Assembly: GCF_003240585.1 (NCBI RefSeq)
Contig: NZ_PCDP01000076.1
Coordinates: 1-64,000 of the forward strand
Source: Arminella tubonensis
Lineage (GTDB): Bacteria; Pseudomonadota; Alphaproteobacteria; Rhizobiales; Rhizobiaceae
DNA: 64,000 nucleotides
Direction: 5' to 3'
In this document: piece after piece, positions 43,842 to 52,978 of the stretch
Layout: each line of letters starts with the position of its first letter
Position numbering within the stretch: position 1 is the stretch's first letter
The notes under the pieces: generated by a model
The model's input: the letters and a program-made list of their open reading frames with translations, nothing else
What the model was told of the DNA's origin: nothing
Databases searched by the model: none
Made by a program: the position numbers and the translations under genes

Positions 43842-44945
43842 TCAATCGGTGACGGCCAGAGCTTTAGGGTTATCGATATGGACAACGCCTCGATCGATCC
43901 CCGTCCCAGCAAACAGGAGAGCGTCGAGGACACCAAACCCGTACCGATAATCTGCGATATTGCTTTTCATCCGAACGATTTGGTCATCAGTAAGAGCAAA
44001 GGAAAAGGTGTATTTCCGAAGGGCATCGGCACACTGAAAACTAAGCGTTAAAACCCAATCACCTTTTGTCCAAAAAAACTCGTTATTTGCCGTGCTTTGC
44101 AGGTCGGTCACCAACGTCGGCTCGAGGCGATCAATTTGCAGCATCGGGTCCAACGAAGAGGGGTGGCTTGCAATCCACTGGTTCACTCTGGCGCTAAGTC
44201 TTAAAAAGTCATCGTTTTGCTCGAAAAAGCTGCCGGTTATACGTACAGTGTTTCCCTTATGCAAATAGAGTACCGGCCCTGCCTGCGCTGGCAAAGTTTC
44301 TAAGATCCGCATTGCAGTGAAGGCTTGCCCTCGAAGATTTGGTCCAGCTATAGAACCCTTGATGGCCTGAACAGCGACGGCGCCATCGTTTTGATTATTC
44401 AAGCTAAAAACGAGCTGGATAGCTGGGCGACCTATCCAATGCCCGACGTTCAGGTTGACGAATCCCTCAAAGATTGGGGCTTCTTGCGGTCTCCGTTTCA
44501 ACTTAATCGTCAGCGGATCGGTGAGATTGCGAACAATCTGAACTGAATACGGAAGGTAGGCATCATCGCTCACGTTCAAGGTGTAGCCATCCGAGAAACG
44601 CGAGCGGGGCAAGGTGAATAGATAGGAACCGTCTTGGCGGACTTCTTGAGAGCTGTCGCCCGGAACGCTTACAAGAGCGCCCTGGACTGGCGCGTTGTTA
44701 GAGTCGTCGATAACGTTTCCGCTTACTCTGTAATCCGTTAGGATAACAGTCGTGAAAACGTACGCCCCTATAGCTCCGAGGCCTAATGCCAGGCCAAGAA
44801 CGAAGCTGTATCGCACCATCTCTCTAAGAACTGGACTTTTTCCGGGGCGGCTACGAATGACGCCGGTAAACACGGTCGACAAGATTAGAAGAGCCAAGGC
44901 AGCAAGGGCAAACGGCGTGGTTATGGATGCAGCAATTTGATACAC
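43842..44945 (-). CDS. Two-TM protein with carboxypeptidase-regulatory-like beta domain
   Basis: A 367-residue protein with an AAGGTG ribosome site. Two membrane helices (about 10-30, FALAALALLILSTVFTGVI; 48-70, FVLGLALGLGAIGAYVFTTVI) open it. Residues ~72-150 (YRVSGNVIDDSNNAPVQGAL, SVPGDSSQEVRQDGSYLF) follow the pattern of carboxypeptidase-regulatory/CnaB-like sandwich domains found in surface and transport proteins. The remaining ~200 residues are beta-rich with no catalytic motif. It probably faces the periplasm. The neighbour to the right is non-coding. The specific role is unknown. Confidence 0.65.
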   Translation of the reverse strand: MYQIAASITTPFALAALALLILSTVFTGVIRSRPGKSPVLREMVRYSFVLGLALGLGAIGAYVFTTVILTDYRVSGNVIDDSNNAPVQGALVSVPGDSSQEVRQDGSYLFTLPRSRFSDGYTLNVSDDAYLPYSVQIVRNLTDPLTIKLKRRPQEAPIFEGFVNLNVGHWIGRPAIQLVFSLNNQNDGAVAVQAIKGSIAGPNLRGQAFTAMRILETLPAQAGPVLYLHKGNTVRITGSFFEQNDDFLRLSARVNQWIASHPSSLDPMLQIDRLEPTLVTDLQSTANNEFFWTKGDWVLTLSFQCADALRKYTFSFALTDDQIVRMKSNIADYRYGFGVLDALLFAGTGIDRGVVHIDNPKALAVTD

Positions 44946-45475
44946 ATGATCACCTTATAAACTCACGAGAGTAAACTTGAGGATCTATAGCAAATTGAAT
45001 GGGGATATTCTAGTTTACAACTACTTAGGAGACAGCAGCGCGAATTCAGACCGCCCTCTAATTGATTTTAGAGCTTAAATTTCAATCAGACCTTCTACAG
45101 GCAGTATTCGGCGCCAGCGCATGTTATTCACCCAGATGGGAGTTCCGGATACCGCTGACAGATAATTGGTGATTTTACCGCGAAACCGTTGAGGCAAGAA
45201 AGATGTGCGCCGAACATTTGTTCGCCTGTGCGTCGACGCAAAGAATTTCTTTCGTTTGTAAAAATGAGCAAGCAAGGTTCCGTGTATCGAAACTTTCGTT
45301 GGAGCTCATCCAAGCGAAGGCCCTCCACAAATGCACGATCGGAAAAGGATATTGCCAACCCTAAGCGGGCTGCCATAGTCGGCCAGTTTCTAAAGCTGGT
45401 TGATGATCCGGAACATTCGCTGTTTTCCACATTGCCCGTCCTGTTGGCTGGCGTCCGCACCAAACACGATATGGA
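44946..45475. other. 530 bases without a supported gene
   Basis: Frames across 45128-45463 on both strands are open but mutually contradictory. None has a ribosome site or recognisable sequence. Stretch 44960-45080 is AT-rich and probably contains the promoter of the two-TM gene on the left. Confidence 0.4.
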
Positions 45476-45715
45476 TCAGCCGTCAATCACTTCAGTGTCG
45501 GGCCGGTCACCGCCGTCTGCATGTTCGGTATGCCAAGAGCCGTCCGCAGCTTGATAAGAAATTTCGGCGTCCTGGCCTTCAAGATGTTGACGTTGAGCTG
45601 CTGACTTTGCCGCGGAAAGCGCAGTGGCATGGCTTGCAAATGTTTCAGACCAGACGTCATTCAAGCGATAAGCAAATCCACTGTCGTGTCTTCCGACATG
45701 GTACAAGATTTTCAT
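45476..45715 (-). CDS. DUF2188-like small protein
   Basis: A 79-residue protein starting MKILYHVGRHDSGFAYRLND with AGGAGA upstream. The repeated aromatic/charged pattern and the ending QAADGSWHTEHADGGDRPDT match DUF2188-type proteins, which are small, soluble and of unknown biochemical role. It is common in rhizobia, often on plasmids. No operon partner; the next genes on the strand lie 260 bases upstream. Confidence 0.75.
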   Translation of the reverse strand: MKILYHVGRHDSGFAYRLNDVWSETFASHATALSAAKSAAQRQHLEGQDAEISYQAADGSWHTEHADGGDRPDTEVIDG

Positions 45716-45979
45716 TCTTAGTCTCCTGACTTAATTTATGTTCCGTGGATGGCTGATGCTGGCTTATCACGGTCAGATCGGCGCTGACCAATTTATTGTG
45801 GATATCCGCGCGAAGATATCTGCCCAGGGCAGGAAGACGCTCATTCGAGGTGGACCGGATACCAACGTATGGACACGGGCATTGGGAGCTCGTCGTGGCA
45901 GCCAGTGATTTATTCGGAACCACGCACTGACCAATGGAATGGCTTAGTAGCGGCGGCCACTGATGCTAACATCTCTGTA

Positions 45980-46240
45980 TCAGCGACAGGTCTCGTATGG
46001 GCAAGAAAAAACTTTAATCGGCTGGAAACCTGCAGCCTTCGCCGTGCAGATGGGAGAGCCGAACTGGTTGTCGTGGCAAGTTCTACTGGTGGAAACGTGC
46101 GGTGGAAGCCCCTTGAGCGATCTCTCTAGCGGTGCGCCGGTAGGGCTCTGTTGGTCTGAACCGCTAAGTAAAAGCGTGCTTAAAACCCCACCGATTGCAA
46201 GTGCGAGTATAGCGGACATGATCACCTGTGGGATCATCAA
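45980..46240 (-). CDS. Small exported or membrane-anchored protein
   Basis: An 86-residue protein. MMIPQVIMSAILALAIGGVL followed by STLLLSG is a signal or anchor sequence. The remainder (PTGAPLERSLKGLPPHVSTS ... Cys-containing tail) is short and unstructured, with four cysteines. GGAG lies seven bases before the ATG. It sits 61 bases downstream of a small lipoprotein gene on the same strand, so the two may form one transcript. No family recognised. Confidence 0.5.
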   Translation of the reverse strand: MMIPQVIMSAILALAIGGVLSTLLLSGSDQQSPTGAPLERSLKGLPPHVSTSRTCHDNQFGSPICTAKAAGFQPIKVFSCPYETCR

Positions 46241-46301
46241 CCGGCTCCAACGTCGATTTTCGGGGAAAAGAGACGGTACAACGTGCGTTCAGGATCAGCC
46301 C

Positions 46302-46475
46302 CTACCGATTTGACCCTGGTCCATGGTGGTCCACATAATCATTTAGCGGCTCGCGCTGATGCTTCGCGCCATAATCGTTGCTAACGCAGCCCGTAAGAGC
46401 GATTGCCGAGGCAACTATCACGGCGCGGTATAGATCCGTCTTTGACAGAATTTTTTTAGATGGCTGGATTTGCAT
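46302..46475 (-). CDS. Small lipoprotein
   Basis: A 57-residue protein translated from ATG 46475: MQIQPSKKILSKTDLYRAVI, then VASAIALTGC with a clean lipobox (LTGC, Cys30), then a hydrophilic mature part of 28 residues (VSNDYGAKHQREPLNDYVDH ...) ending at TAG 46302. GAAGAG lies upstream. A lipidated peptide this short could be an envelope spacer or an entry-exclusion-type protein. I recognise no family. Confidence 0.65.
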   Translation of the reverse strand: MQIQPSKKILSKTDLYRAVIVASAIALTGCVSNDYGAKHQREPLNDYVDHHGPGSNR

Positions 46476-46635
46476 TTTTTATTACTCTTCGTGGGCGTTT
46501 AACGATGAGGTTACGCTCCGCCGCCGCCTAACAGAACCATACTGAGGTAGCGCGATGACTGAACCTTCGTCTTGTCGTGCGGCGTCTTGTAGCTTGGGCA
46601 TTAAGCGCGGATGGTGCAGTGCAATCGAAGTCTAA

Positions 46636-46872
46636 TGGAACGGCGTTCCGAAGGCGGAACTCCTCGAAAGAGCGGCTTTTGCAAAGGCGGGCGTGCAATC
46701 CTTTGCTGCAGGGAGGATTGTATTTTACGGAACATTGGTCGCGGTCCTGTTTTCCGTTGGCATGACTTGTGGCTCGGTATACATAGCGCGTCGCCGTATT
46801 AGCGTTCGGCGGACAATGCATAAGTTGTTTGCTTACCGCGTCTCGCTGCTCTGGTACCCACATCCCAATTGA
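46636..46872 (+). pseudogene. Single-TM small protein, start codon missing
   Basis: This frame reads AELLERAAFAKAGVQSFAAG then RIVFYGTLVAVLFSVGMTCG SVYIARRRISVRR, a convincing membrane helix followed by a basic stop-transfer tail, and ends at TGA 46870. It has no in-frame ATG near its beginning and an upstream TAA at 46633, so either a GTG at about 46699 is used or the first part was lost by frameshift. Confidence 0.35.
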
Positions 46873-47324
46873 TTGAATGCAGCGCGTCGGATAGCCGAAT
46901 GGGATATCCATCCCTTGGTGTTGTAAAACCTACACCTGAATATGGGCGCGTAACTGCACGTCGGTGTTATTCTCACTCAACGGCTCGTTTAGTCTGTACC
47001 GACAAACGCGATGATGGCTCCTGACCTAAGCGGTGAATGATTGTGGGCCGCAGATGTGGAAACAGAGCCCGATTTTGTCGCCGCTGGTGTGTAAGGAGTA
47101 GGCACGGCGTTGTTTAAAAAGAGGTGTGGCATCACAAATCTCCGGCGCCATACCCGATCAGCGTTCAGCTAACGAAGCCACAACACCATCCAATGAAATG
47201 AAACCCATCAAAGCAAGGATTCGGGTAAAGCGAGCCCGTGTTTTCTGGGAAAGAAATCGATCACATATCCCGCCGCAAGCTTTTGCTCAATGCGGCAATT
47301 ATCCCGAAGCACGGAGTATCGAAT
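46873..47324 (+). other. Upstream region of katG
   Basis: About 450 bases with no supported gene. The region contains short open frames without ribosome sites and presumably the katG promoter. I did not find a regulator gene of the OxyR or Fur type next to katG, nor a clear OxyR-type ATAG repeat array. Confidence 0.35.
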
Positions 47325-49526
47325 ATGGACCCGAAGATTAGCGACTCGAGCAAGTGTCCTGTTGCTCATACGGCCGGTGGCGGGAGGACAATTCGCGATT
47401 GGTGGCCGAATGAGCTTAACGTCAACATTCTGCATCAGGGCTCATCCGTTTCGAACCCAATGGGTATGGCGTTTAACTACCCCAAAGAATTCAAGCAGCT
47501 TGACTGGCATGCACTGAAGAAAGACCTGCACGTCTTGATGACGGATTCGCAAGATTGGTGGCCTGCCGACTTCGGCCACTACGGCGGGTTCTTCGTCCGT
47601 ATGTCTTGGCATGGTGCAGGCACCTATCGCATCGGGGACGGCCGTGGGGGTGCCGGAGGCGGCCAACAGCGCTTTGCACCGCTCAATAGTTGGCCCGACA
47701 ACGTCAACCTTGACAAAGCTCGCCGCCTTCTTTGGCCAATCAAGCAGAAATACGGTAGAAAAATCTCTTGGGCAGACCTGTTGATCCTTGCTGGGACCGT
47801 TGCGCTGGAGTCAATGGGTTTGAAAACCTTTGGCTACGCAGGGGGTCGCGAGGACACTTGGCAGCCCGATGAGAACGTGTATTGGGGACCGGAAACGGAA
47901 TGGCTCGCGACCAGCGACAGGCAGAATAGCCGCTATTCAGGCGACCGGGAGCTCGAAATACCCCTGGCTGCTGTTCAGTTAGGGCTGATTTACGTCAATC
48001 CAGAGGGTCCCGACGGAAATCCAGACCCGCTGGCCGCCGCCCGCGACATCCGAGAAACCTTCACGCGGATGGCCATGAACGATGAGGAAACAGTCGCTCT
48101 AATCGCCGGTGGGCACACGTTCGGTAAGACCCACGGGGCAGGTGACTCAGGCAGTGTCGGCCCACCACCGGAAGCTGCGGGTATCGAAGAGCAAGGCTTA
48201 GGATGGAGGAGCAGCTTCAAAAGCGGCAAAGGAGGCGACACGATTAGTAGCGGTCTAGAAGTAACTTGGACGCAAACGCCAACGAAATGGAGCAACTTCT
48301 TCTTTGAAAACCTGTTCGGCTACGAGTGGGAGCTATCCAAAAGTCCGGCGGGGGCCCATCAATGGGTTGCCAAGAACTCGGCTAACGTGATTCCACATGC
48401 CGCTGATTCGTCGAGATTTCACGCTCCGACCATGCTGACGACAGACCTCTCTCTGCGATTTGACCCGATTTACGAAAAGATTTCGAGGCACTTCCACCAG
48501 AATCCTAGCCAGTTCGCCGACGCATTCGCTCGGGCTTGGTTCAAGCTAACTCATCGCGACATGGGCCCACGCACGCGCTATCTGGGTCCGGAAGTTCCGG
48601 ATGAGGTGCTGATCTGGCAGGATCCTGTCCCAGAAGTGAACTATGTACTGATCGATGAAAAAGACATTGCTGACCTCAAAGCCAATATCCTTGCATCCGG
48701 GATCCCGGTTTCACAATTAGTATCGACCGCATGGGCGTCGGCTTCGACTTTCCGCGGTTCCGATAAGCGCGGCGGCGCGAATGGAGCGCGAGTCCGTTTA
48801 TCTCCCCAAAAGGATTGGGACGTGAACATGCCTGGCCAGCTAGCGACGGTGCTGGCGAACTTAGAGCGCATCAAGAAAGCCTTTAACGACGCACAGCCTG
48901 GCGGTAAGAGAGTGTCACTAGCAGATTTGATTGTACTCGGTGGCGTTGCTGCGATCGAGAAGGCCGCCGCGAGCGGCGGTTATCACATCAAGGTTCCTTT
49001 CGCACCGGGTTTCACCGATGCAACGCAAGAACAGACTGATGTGCATTCGTTTTCCTACCTGGAACCGATCGCCGATGGGTTCCGCAACTACCAGAAAAGC
49101 AATTACTCCTTATCGCCGGAGGCATTCCTAGTCGACAAGGCTCAGCTCCTAAACCTGACAGCGCCTGAGATGACGGTGTTGGTCGGGGGTATGCGTGTGC
49201 TAAATGCAAATGTCAGTAGTTCCCAGCACGGCGTGTTCACAACGCGTCCAGAGACCCTTACAAACGACTTCTTTGTTAACCTGCTCGATATCGGAGTTGT
49301 TTGGCAAGAGGCGGAGGGTTCTCCAAACTCGTACGAGGGCAGAGATCGGAAATCGGGTGACCTTAAGTGGACAGCAACACGTATCGACCTCATTTTTGGC
49401 TCTAACGCTCAGCTCAGGGCGCTTGCTGAGGTGTACGGCCAGTTCGACGCGCGGCAGCAATTCGTAGATGATTTCGTGGCGGCGTGGACAAAGGTCATGA
49501 ACGCAAGCCGCTTCGACCTTGTTTGA
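47325..49526 (+). CDS. katG: Catalase-peroxidase KatG
   Basis: A 733-residue class I haem peroxidase; the usual length is about 720-740. ATG 47325 begins MDPKISDSSKCPVAHTAGGG with GGAG upstream. The distal site is R92-x-x-W95-H96 in VRMSWHGAGTYR; the proximal haem ligand is His264 in AGGHTFGKTHG. The catalase-specific Trp95-Tyr223-Met249 adduct residues are all present (LIYVNPEGPDG; RMAMNDEE). The duplicated C-terminal half is complete. It destroys H2O2 by catalase and peroxidase action, important when the bacterium meets the plant oxidative burst. It is monocistronic. Confidence 0.97.
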   Translation: MDPKISDSSKCPVAHTAGGGRTIRDWWPNELNVNILHQGSSVSNPMGMAFNYPKEFKQLDWHALKKDLHVLMTDSQDWWPADFGHYGGFFVRMSWHGAGTYRIGDGRGGAGGGQQRFAPLNSWPDNVNLDKARRLLWPIKQKYGRKISWADLLILAGTVALESMGLKTFGYAGGREDTWQPDENVYWGPETEWLATSDRQNSRYSGDRELEIPLAAVQLGLIYVNPEGPDGNPDPLAAARDIRETFTRMAMNDEETVALIAGGHTFGKTHGAGDSGSVGPPPEAAGIEEQGLGWRSSFKSGKGGDTISSGLEVTWTQTPTKWSNFFFENLFGYEWELSKSPAGAHQWVAKNSANVIPHAADSSRFHAPTMLTTDLSLRFDPIYEKISRHFHQNPSQFADAFARAWFKLTHRDMGPRTRYLGPEVPDEVLIWQDPVPEVNYVLIDEKDIADLKANILASGIPVSQLVSTAWASASTFRGSDKRGGANGARVRLSPQKDWDVNMPGQLATVLANLERIKKAFNDAQPGGKRVSLADLIVLGGVAAIEKAAASGGYHIKVPFAPGFTDATQEQTDVHSFSYLEPIADGFRNYQKSNYSLSPEAFLVDKAQLLNLTAPEMTVLVGGMRVLNANVSSSQHGVFTTRPETLTNDFFVNLLDIGVVWQEAEGSPNSYEGRDRKSGDLKWTATRIDLIFGSNAQLRALAEVYGQFDARQQFVDDFVAAWTKVMNASRFDLV

Positions 49527-50260
49527 CATACTTTTCGCAGAAGTTGTTCGATAGAGCTGTCTTCATCTCACCACGGTTGTCAGCCGATTTTAAAAAATTG
49601 AAGACAAAAACCTCGGCGGCGTCATGTAGGCTTGTGGTGGCGATAGATGCCGCACAAGGCTTTTTCAGATAGGGCTCTTGTATCTCGTCCAGCATAAGCT
49701 CGATGTTTCTGGATGGATCCCACAAATCAGGTCGCCAAGACCGGTGCCCACCCCGCAGTTCTCGTTGAGCTGAAAAAAGCTCGAAGCTTCGCTCGCCGCG
49801 GAGAAGCCAGAGAACATTTGAATCGGACAGATCCGGTTGTGGGTGGTCGGCCCGCCCAGCAAAGGGTGCATAGAATTGCTCAATGGCGCGGATACGCCCG
49901 GCGGACCGACCAAGCAAACAATACCAACGGCCGGAACGTCCATCTAGAACAATCGTACTGAGGTTGTCGCAAACATCTTTCAGTTAACGAGAGATAAAGC
50001 CCTTGTTGCCGAACTCTCATGGACGCAAGAGCCAGCGCTCGCGCATGACCAAGCGAGATCATGGTTTGCCAAAAATCCGTGTATCGACAATCCGGCGGCC
50101 GAATTAGCAGGAGGCTCTCTTCAAGTGATATTTACTGCCAACACTTTTCACCCCTGGTCCGGAGTTTTCACCAGACGCAGAATTTGGAAAGCTTTAATAT
50201 CCAACCGGCCTCCAATCCCGAAGCAGCGTGGGGATCAACTCCGAGACTATGGGAAGAAGC
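49527..50260. other. 730 bases of degraded sequence, possibly an AAA+/Lon-like relic
   Basis: On the minus strand at 49943-49900 the frame reads MDVPAVGIVCLVGPPGVS, which resembles the Walker A region of Lon (ILCLVGPPGVGK) with the catalytic Lys lost. In another frame at about 49730-49690 it reads NIELMLDEIQEP, resembling the Walker B of Lon. The distance is shorter than in real Lon and the frames differ, so at best this is a decayed fragment. The plus-strand frame across 49985-50110 (LTRDKALVAELSWTQEPALA) has no known match. Confidence 0.25.
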
Positions 50261-50712
50261 GTAAGCGTCCGGCGGACCCGCCTTGAAGAATTTCGCCGAA
50301 TACCTGACGTTACGTCACCAATTCTGTCATTAGACACGTCATCAGGGATGAACTATGAGCGGTAAGGAGATTTTAACGGGTGTTGAGCGACAGCGTGACT
50401 GGCCCGATGACGACAAACTGTCGTTACTGGAAGAGGCTACTCCTGGAGGCGCGTGGATTGCCGTTAGTGCTCGGCACGACATCTAGCCTCAGCAGAATGC
50501 ACCTAGCGCAGACCGCGGGCACACGGACCGAACCCGTCGTTTCGTTCCTGCCTGGCGCATTGATCGCTTCGGAACCGACCAGCCAAGCAGAGAGACTGAA
50601 CCCGGCAGATAAAGCTGCTGCAAGGCGGTTGGCGCGATCTACGCGAAACGGGATTTGTGTAAGGCTGCCGGAATGTCGGTATCCACGATCAAACGGCCTG
50701 ACGGGACGCTCA
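50261..50712 (+). mobile_element. IS66-family deletion derivative (MITE-like)
   Basis: The left end GTAAGCGTCCGGCGGACCC starts at 50261, the usual IS66 terminus, and leads to a short tnpA frame at 50355. The right side, 50678-50712, is GGTATCCACGATCAAACGGC...GGACGCTCA, nearly the same as the end of the IS66 remnant at 11716-11751. The middle of a normal element (rest of tnpA, tnpB, tnpC) is missing. The right terminus has decayed (CTCAGC instead of CTTAC). It is non-autonomous. Confidence 0.7.
50355..50486 (+). pseudogene. IS66 TnpA N-terminal remnant
   Basis: MSGKEILTGVERQRDWPDDD then KLSLLEEATPGGAWIAVSAR HDI ends at TAG 50484. This is the helix-turn-helix start of IS66 OrfA (LTGVERRRRWSxEEKLxIVEEA), stopped after 43 codons. 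The sequence beyond the stop has only faint similarity to the rest of TnpA. Confidence 0.7.
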
Positions 50713-50951
50713 GCGTGTAAAAGAGGTTCGTCACAACGCTATGCCGGTCCCCATCCCAACAAAATCCCACAGAGGCGGTGCGATGTGCAGCCCTTGGTCG
50801 ACACAGCCATCTTAATAAACTGCACTGCGTTTCCGCAAATGGGTTCGATACGCTTCCGTCATCGCTTCGTGATAACAACGGCCGGTGAAAAGAGTGTCCG
50901 CAGGCTGACGTCATCATAAAGGTAGTGAACCTGCAAAGCTTGATAAGAAGT

Positions 50952-51158
50952 TTAGTGAATGACGGCCTCTGGCCGCTTCGCAGTCGTGTCGCCCTGAAGT
51001 GGGACGAAGACACGCGCTTCGCGATGAGGAATGTTGGTGAACTCACCCCCGAGAAGCATGTATCCCAGTATACCGAGCATCGAAAGAAAAATGACTGTTA
51101 GCGGGAATCCGGTTGAGGCAGAAGTTTCGGGGCCGTCCCTATAACCAGACTTCTTCAT
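50952..51158 (-). CDS. Small single-TM protein
   Basis: A 68-residue protein starting MKKSGYRDGPETSASTG, with GGAGA six bases upstream; that favours this ATG over the one four codons earlier. One membrane helix (FPLTVIFLSMLGILGYMLLG, residues ~18-38) is followed by a 30-residue tail (NIPHREARVFVPLQGD). No family recognised. It is the type of short membrane peptide common in rhizobial plasmids. Confidence 0.55.
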   Translation of the reverse strand: MKKSGYRDGPETSASTGFPLTVIFLSMLGILGYMLLGGEFTNIPHREARVFVPLQGDTTAKRPEAVIH

Positions 51159-51888
51159 GATCTTCTCCATTCAACGTAGGCTTTGGAAAGTTGACTGAAG
51201 AGAATTAGCTCGAGATGCCCGTGCGCTATTGCATGAATGTCTGGATATTGGACAAACGGGTTGATATCGATCGCCTCCAATACGGTGTGTGTCGCAAAGC
51301 TTTTCGCCAACTGCATTTTGCCAGAAGCCGCAAGCGACGTACTTACGGCAAGTTGCTCGCACTGCGCTGCCTCTTAAGGATCCGGAGAGCTAGTACTTTT
51401 TGGCGGGGCCTTTGCCGGTGACCAAATAACACGTCGTCACCGGGCAACGAGGATCATCGATAGTTGGTACACTAGCCTTTCCCAGGGCGCCTTGTCCAAG
51501 ACACGACAGGGAGTTCGAGACATAGCGATTAAACAAAGCCAGACCTGGACGAGTGGAAGGATACATAGACACGACCGCGCCTTTGTATGCCACCTTTTCG
51601 TGGATCGCCGAACAGGTCATTGATTTGGATTCATATCAATCCGTTGCTACAGCGTCCTTGCAAAATAATCCCATTGCGGTGAACAATAATAACAACTTCA
51701 TTACGGTCCCTTTGGTCGTCCGAACCAACAGAAGCCCCTCAGTTTTCGTTCAAGACCAGTATTCTCCATAGCGAACAAGTTTACCGCCATAAGGCATGAA
51801 GTAACGTTGCCTTGGCGCCAGAGAGGGCTACGGCTTCTCAACCGTAGCCTTATCAATGCGGGAAAAAGTTGGCTCCTCAATAGTTAAC
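51159..51888. other. 730 bases without a supported gene
   Basis: Opposed frames at 51390-51620 (minus) and 51553-51771 (plus) are both open but unfamiliar, and neither has a good ribosome site. The minus frame ends in a Cys-containing tail (DDPRCPVTTCYLVTGKG) that might be a small protein. The stem-loop at 51826-51849 lies between this stretch and the DUF1269-like gene. Confidence 0.35.
51826..51849. terminator. Perfect 8-bp hairpin
   Basis: GGCTACGG and CCGTAGCC enclose an 8-base loop (CTTCTCAA), and two more outer pairs are possible. It lies 40 bases beyond the stop of the minus-strand DUF1269-like gene. Only a short T-containing tail (TTATC on the plus strand) follows, so it may be a bidirectional or weak terminator. 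Confidence 0.5.
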
Positions 51889-52422
51889 TTAATTTGCTGA
51901 GCTAGGGGCGGCATCCTGGTTTGCCAACAGTTCCCGAAGTTTGTTTTCCTGGTGGGGAGAGAGCGATGTTCGCAAGACGCGAGCATGTTCGCCCTTGAAT
52001 TCCTCAAGGACCTTTTCCGTTTGCACCTTCCGTATCAGCAGGAAGAGTGCGGAGCTATCGATTGGAATGGTCTCGGCCAGACGCTTGATCAGATCGTCGT
52101 TGATACCATAGTCAGACATTGAACCGGCAAGGGCTCCTGTTCCAGCGCCAATGGCTCCGCCAAGAACCATCCCTGCGAGTGGGTTGAGGAACAAGAGGCC
52201 TACGATCGAACCCCAGATGGCGCCAGAGAGCCCGCCGCTGGCTGCGCCAACAGCCGTCAATTGCAGGCTTTGCTTCAGGCGAACTTTGCCTTCGTTATCA
52301 CGGATCGCGACAACAGCGTCTTCAAGGTCAATTAGGTATTCTTTTTCGAGCTGCTGAAGGTGGTTTAGTACCGCGTCTGCCTTGTTGGTATCGTCGAATC
52401 CGATCACTACGAGTTCTGGCAT
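51889..52422 (-). CDS. DUF1269-like membrane-associated protein
   Basis: A 177-residue protein starting MPELVVIGFDDTNKADAVLN with AAGGAA upstream. Residues ~70-115 form a glycine-rich hydrophobic hairpin (GGLSGAIWGSIVGLLFLNPL then AGMVLGGAIGAGTGALAGSM), typical of DUF1269 proteins. On either side are soluble alpha/beta parts with the repeated pattern DLEDAVVAIRDNEGKVRLKQ and LIRKVQTEKVLEEF. The family is thought to be stress-related; the biochemical role is unknown. The next minus-strand gene (HicB-like) lies about 150 bases upstream. Confidence 0.85.
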   Translation of the reverse strand: MPELVVIGFDDTNKADAVLNHLQQLEKEYLIDLEDAVVAIRDNEGKVRLKQSLQLTAVGAASGGLSGAIWGSIVGLLFLNPLAGMVLGGAIGAGTGALAGSMSDYGINDDLIKRLAETIPIDSSALFLLIRKVQTEKVLEEFKGEHARVLRTSLSPHQENKLRELLANQDAAPSSAN

Positions 52423-52568
52423 GGAAGATTCCTTTCTGTTGGAATTGGAAGTGATGAAGTGGGAATAACTGGAAGTCGTTGAGCTTTGAGGTCGTACCGC
52501 TTTACGAACGTTGTCGCTGTTAACAAGTGTTAAGAAGCGGCGTCCGTAGCAATTGGTGACGAGATTTT

Positions 52569-52847
52569 TCACATGTGGCTGTCGAACGGGTTCGGCAATG
52601 CAGAGGGTGCCAAGGGTACGTCGTAGCCCAGTCTACTCGACTCCGTGATCCATTCCTCGATTGCGGCTCGGATATTTGCGATCACGATTGCGTAGCTTTC
52701 TCCAACGGCCATACAGCCCTTCAGATCCGGTACTATCGCGCAATAGCCTCCGCCGTCAGCTTTTGTGATCGTCTCAATGACAATCACATAGTCTGTTGCA
52801 GCAGAGCTACCAAAGCGTGTCTCGAACGGTGTTTTTGTTTTGCGCAT
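52569..52847 (-). CDS. HicB-like antitoxin-fold protein without HicA
   Basis: A 92-residue protein whose core GGGYCAIVPDLKGCMAVGES followed by NIRAAIEEWITESSRLG is the RNase-H-like fold of HicB/UPF0150 proteins. Classical HicB neutralises the small mRNA-cleaving toxin HicA encoded just upstream. Here no HicA-like gene (about 60 residues with a G-S-H motif) is next to it on either side. It also lacks an obvious C-terminal DNA-binding extension, so it may be an orphan antitoxin or a stand-alone HicB-fold protein. Confidence 0.8.
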   Translation of the reverse strand: MRKTKTPFETRFGSSAATDYVIVIETITKADGGGYCAIVPDLKGCMAVGESYAIVIANIRAAIEEWITESSRLGYDVPLAPSALPNPFDSHM

Positions 52848-52978
52848 CAGAGTTCACCAACAGGATTTCTATCGTTTGGAGTTCAAACCATTTCTTGGGC
52901 GTATCGAATTATCCAGACAGCCTCGCCGATCCCTAAATTCAACATATTGGCTGCACAGCAGCGCCGGTATTCAAGCAA

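Noticed and set aside
50380..50919. 179-codon plus frame
   Set aside because: It crosses the IS66 deletion derivative and unrelated flanking DNA; no consistent protein.
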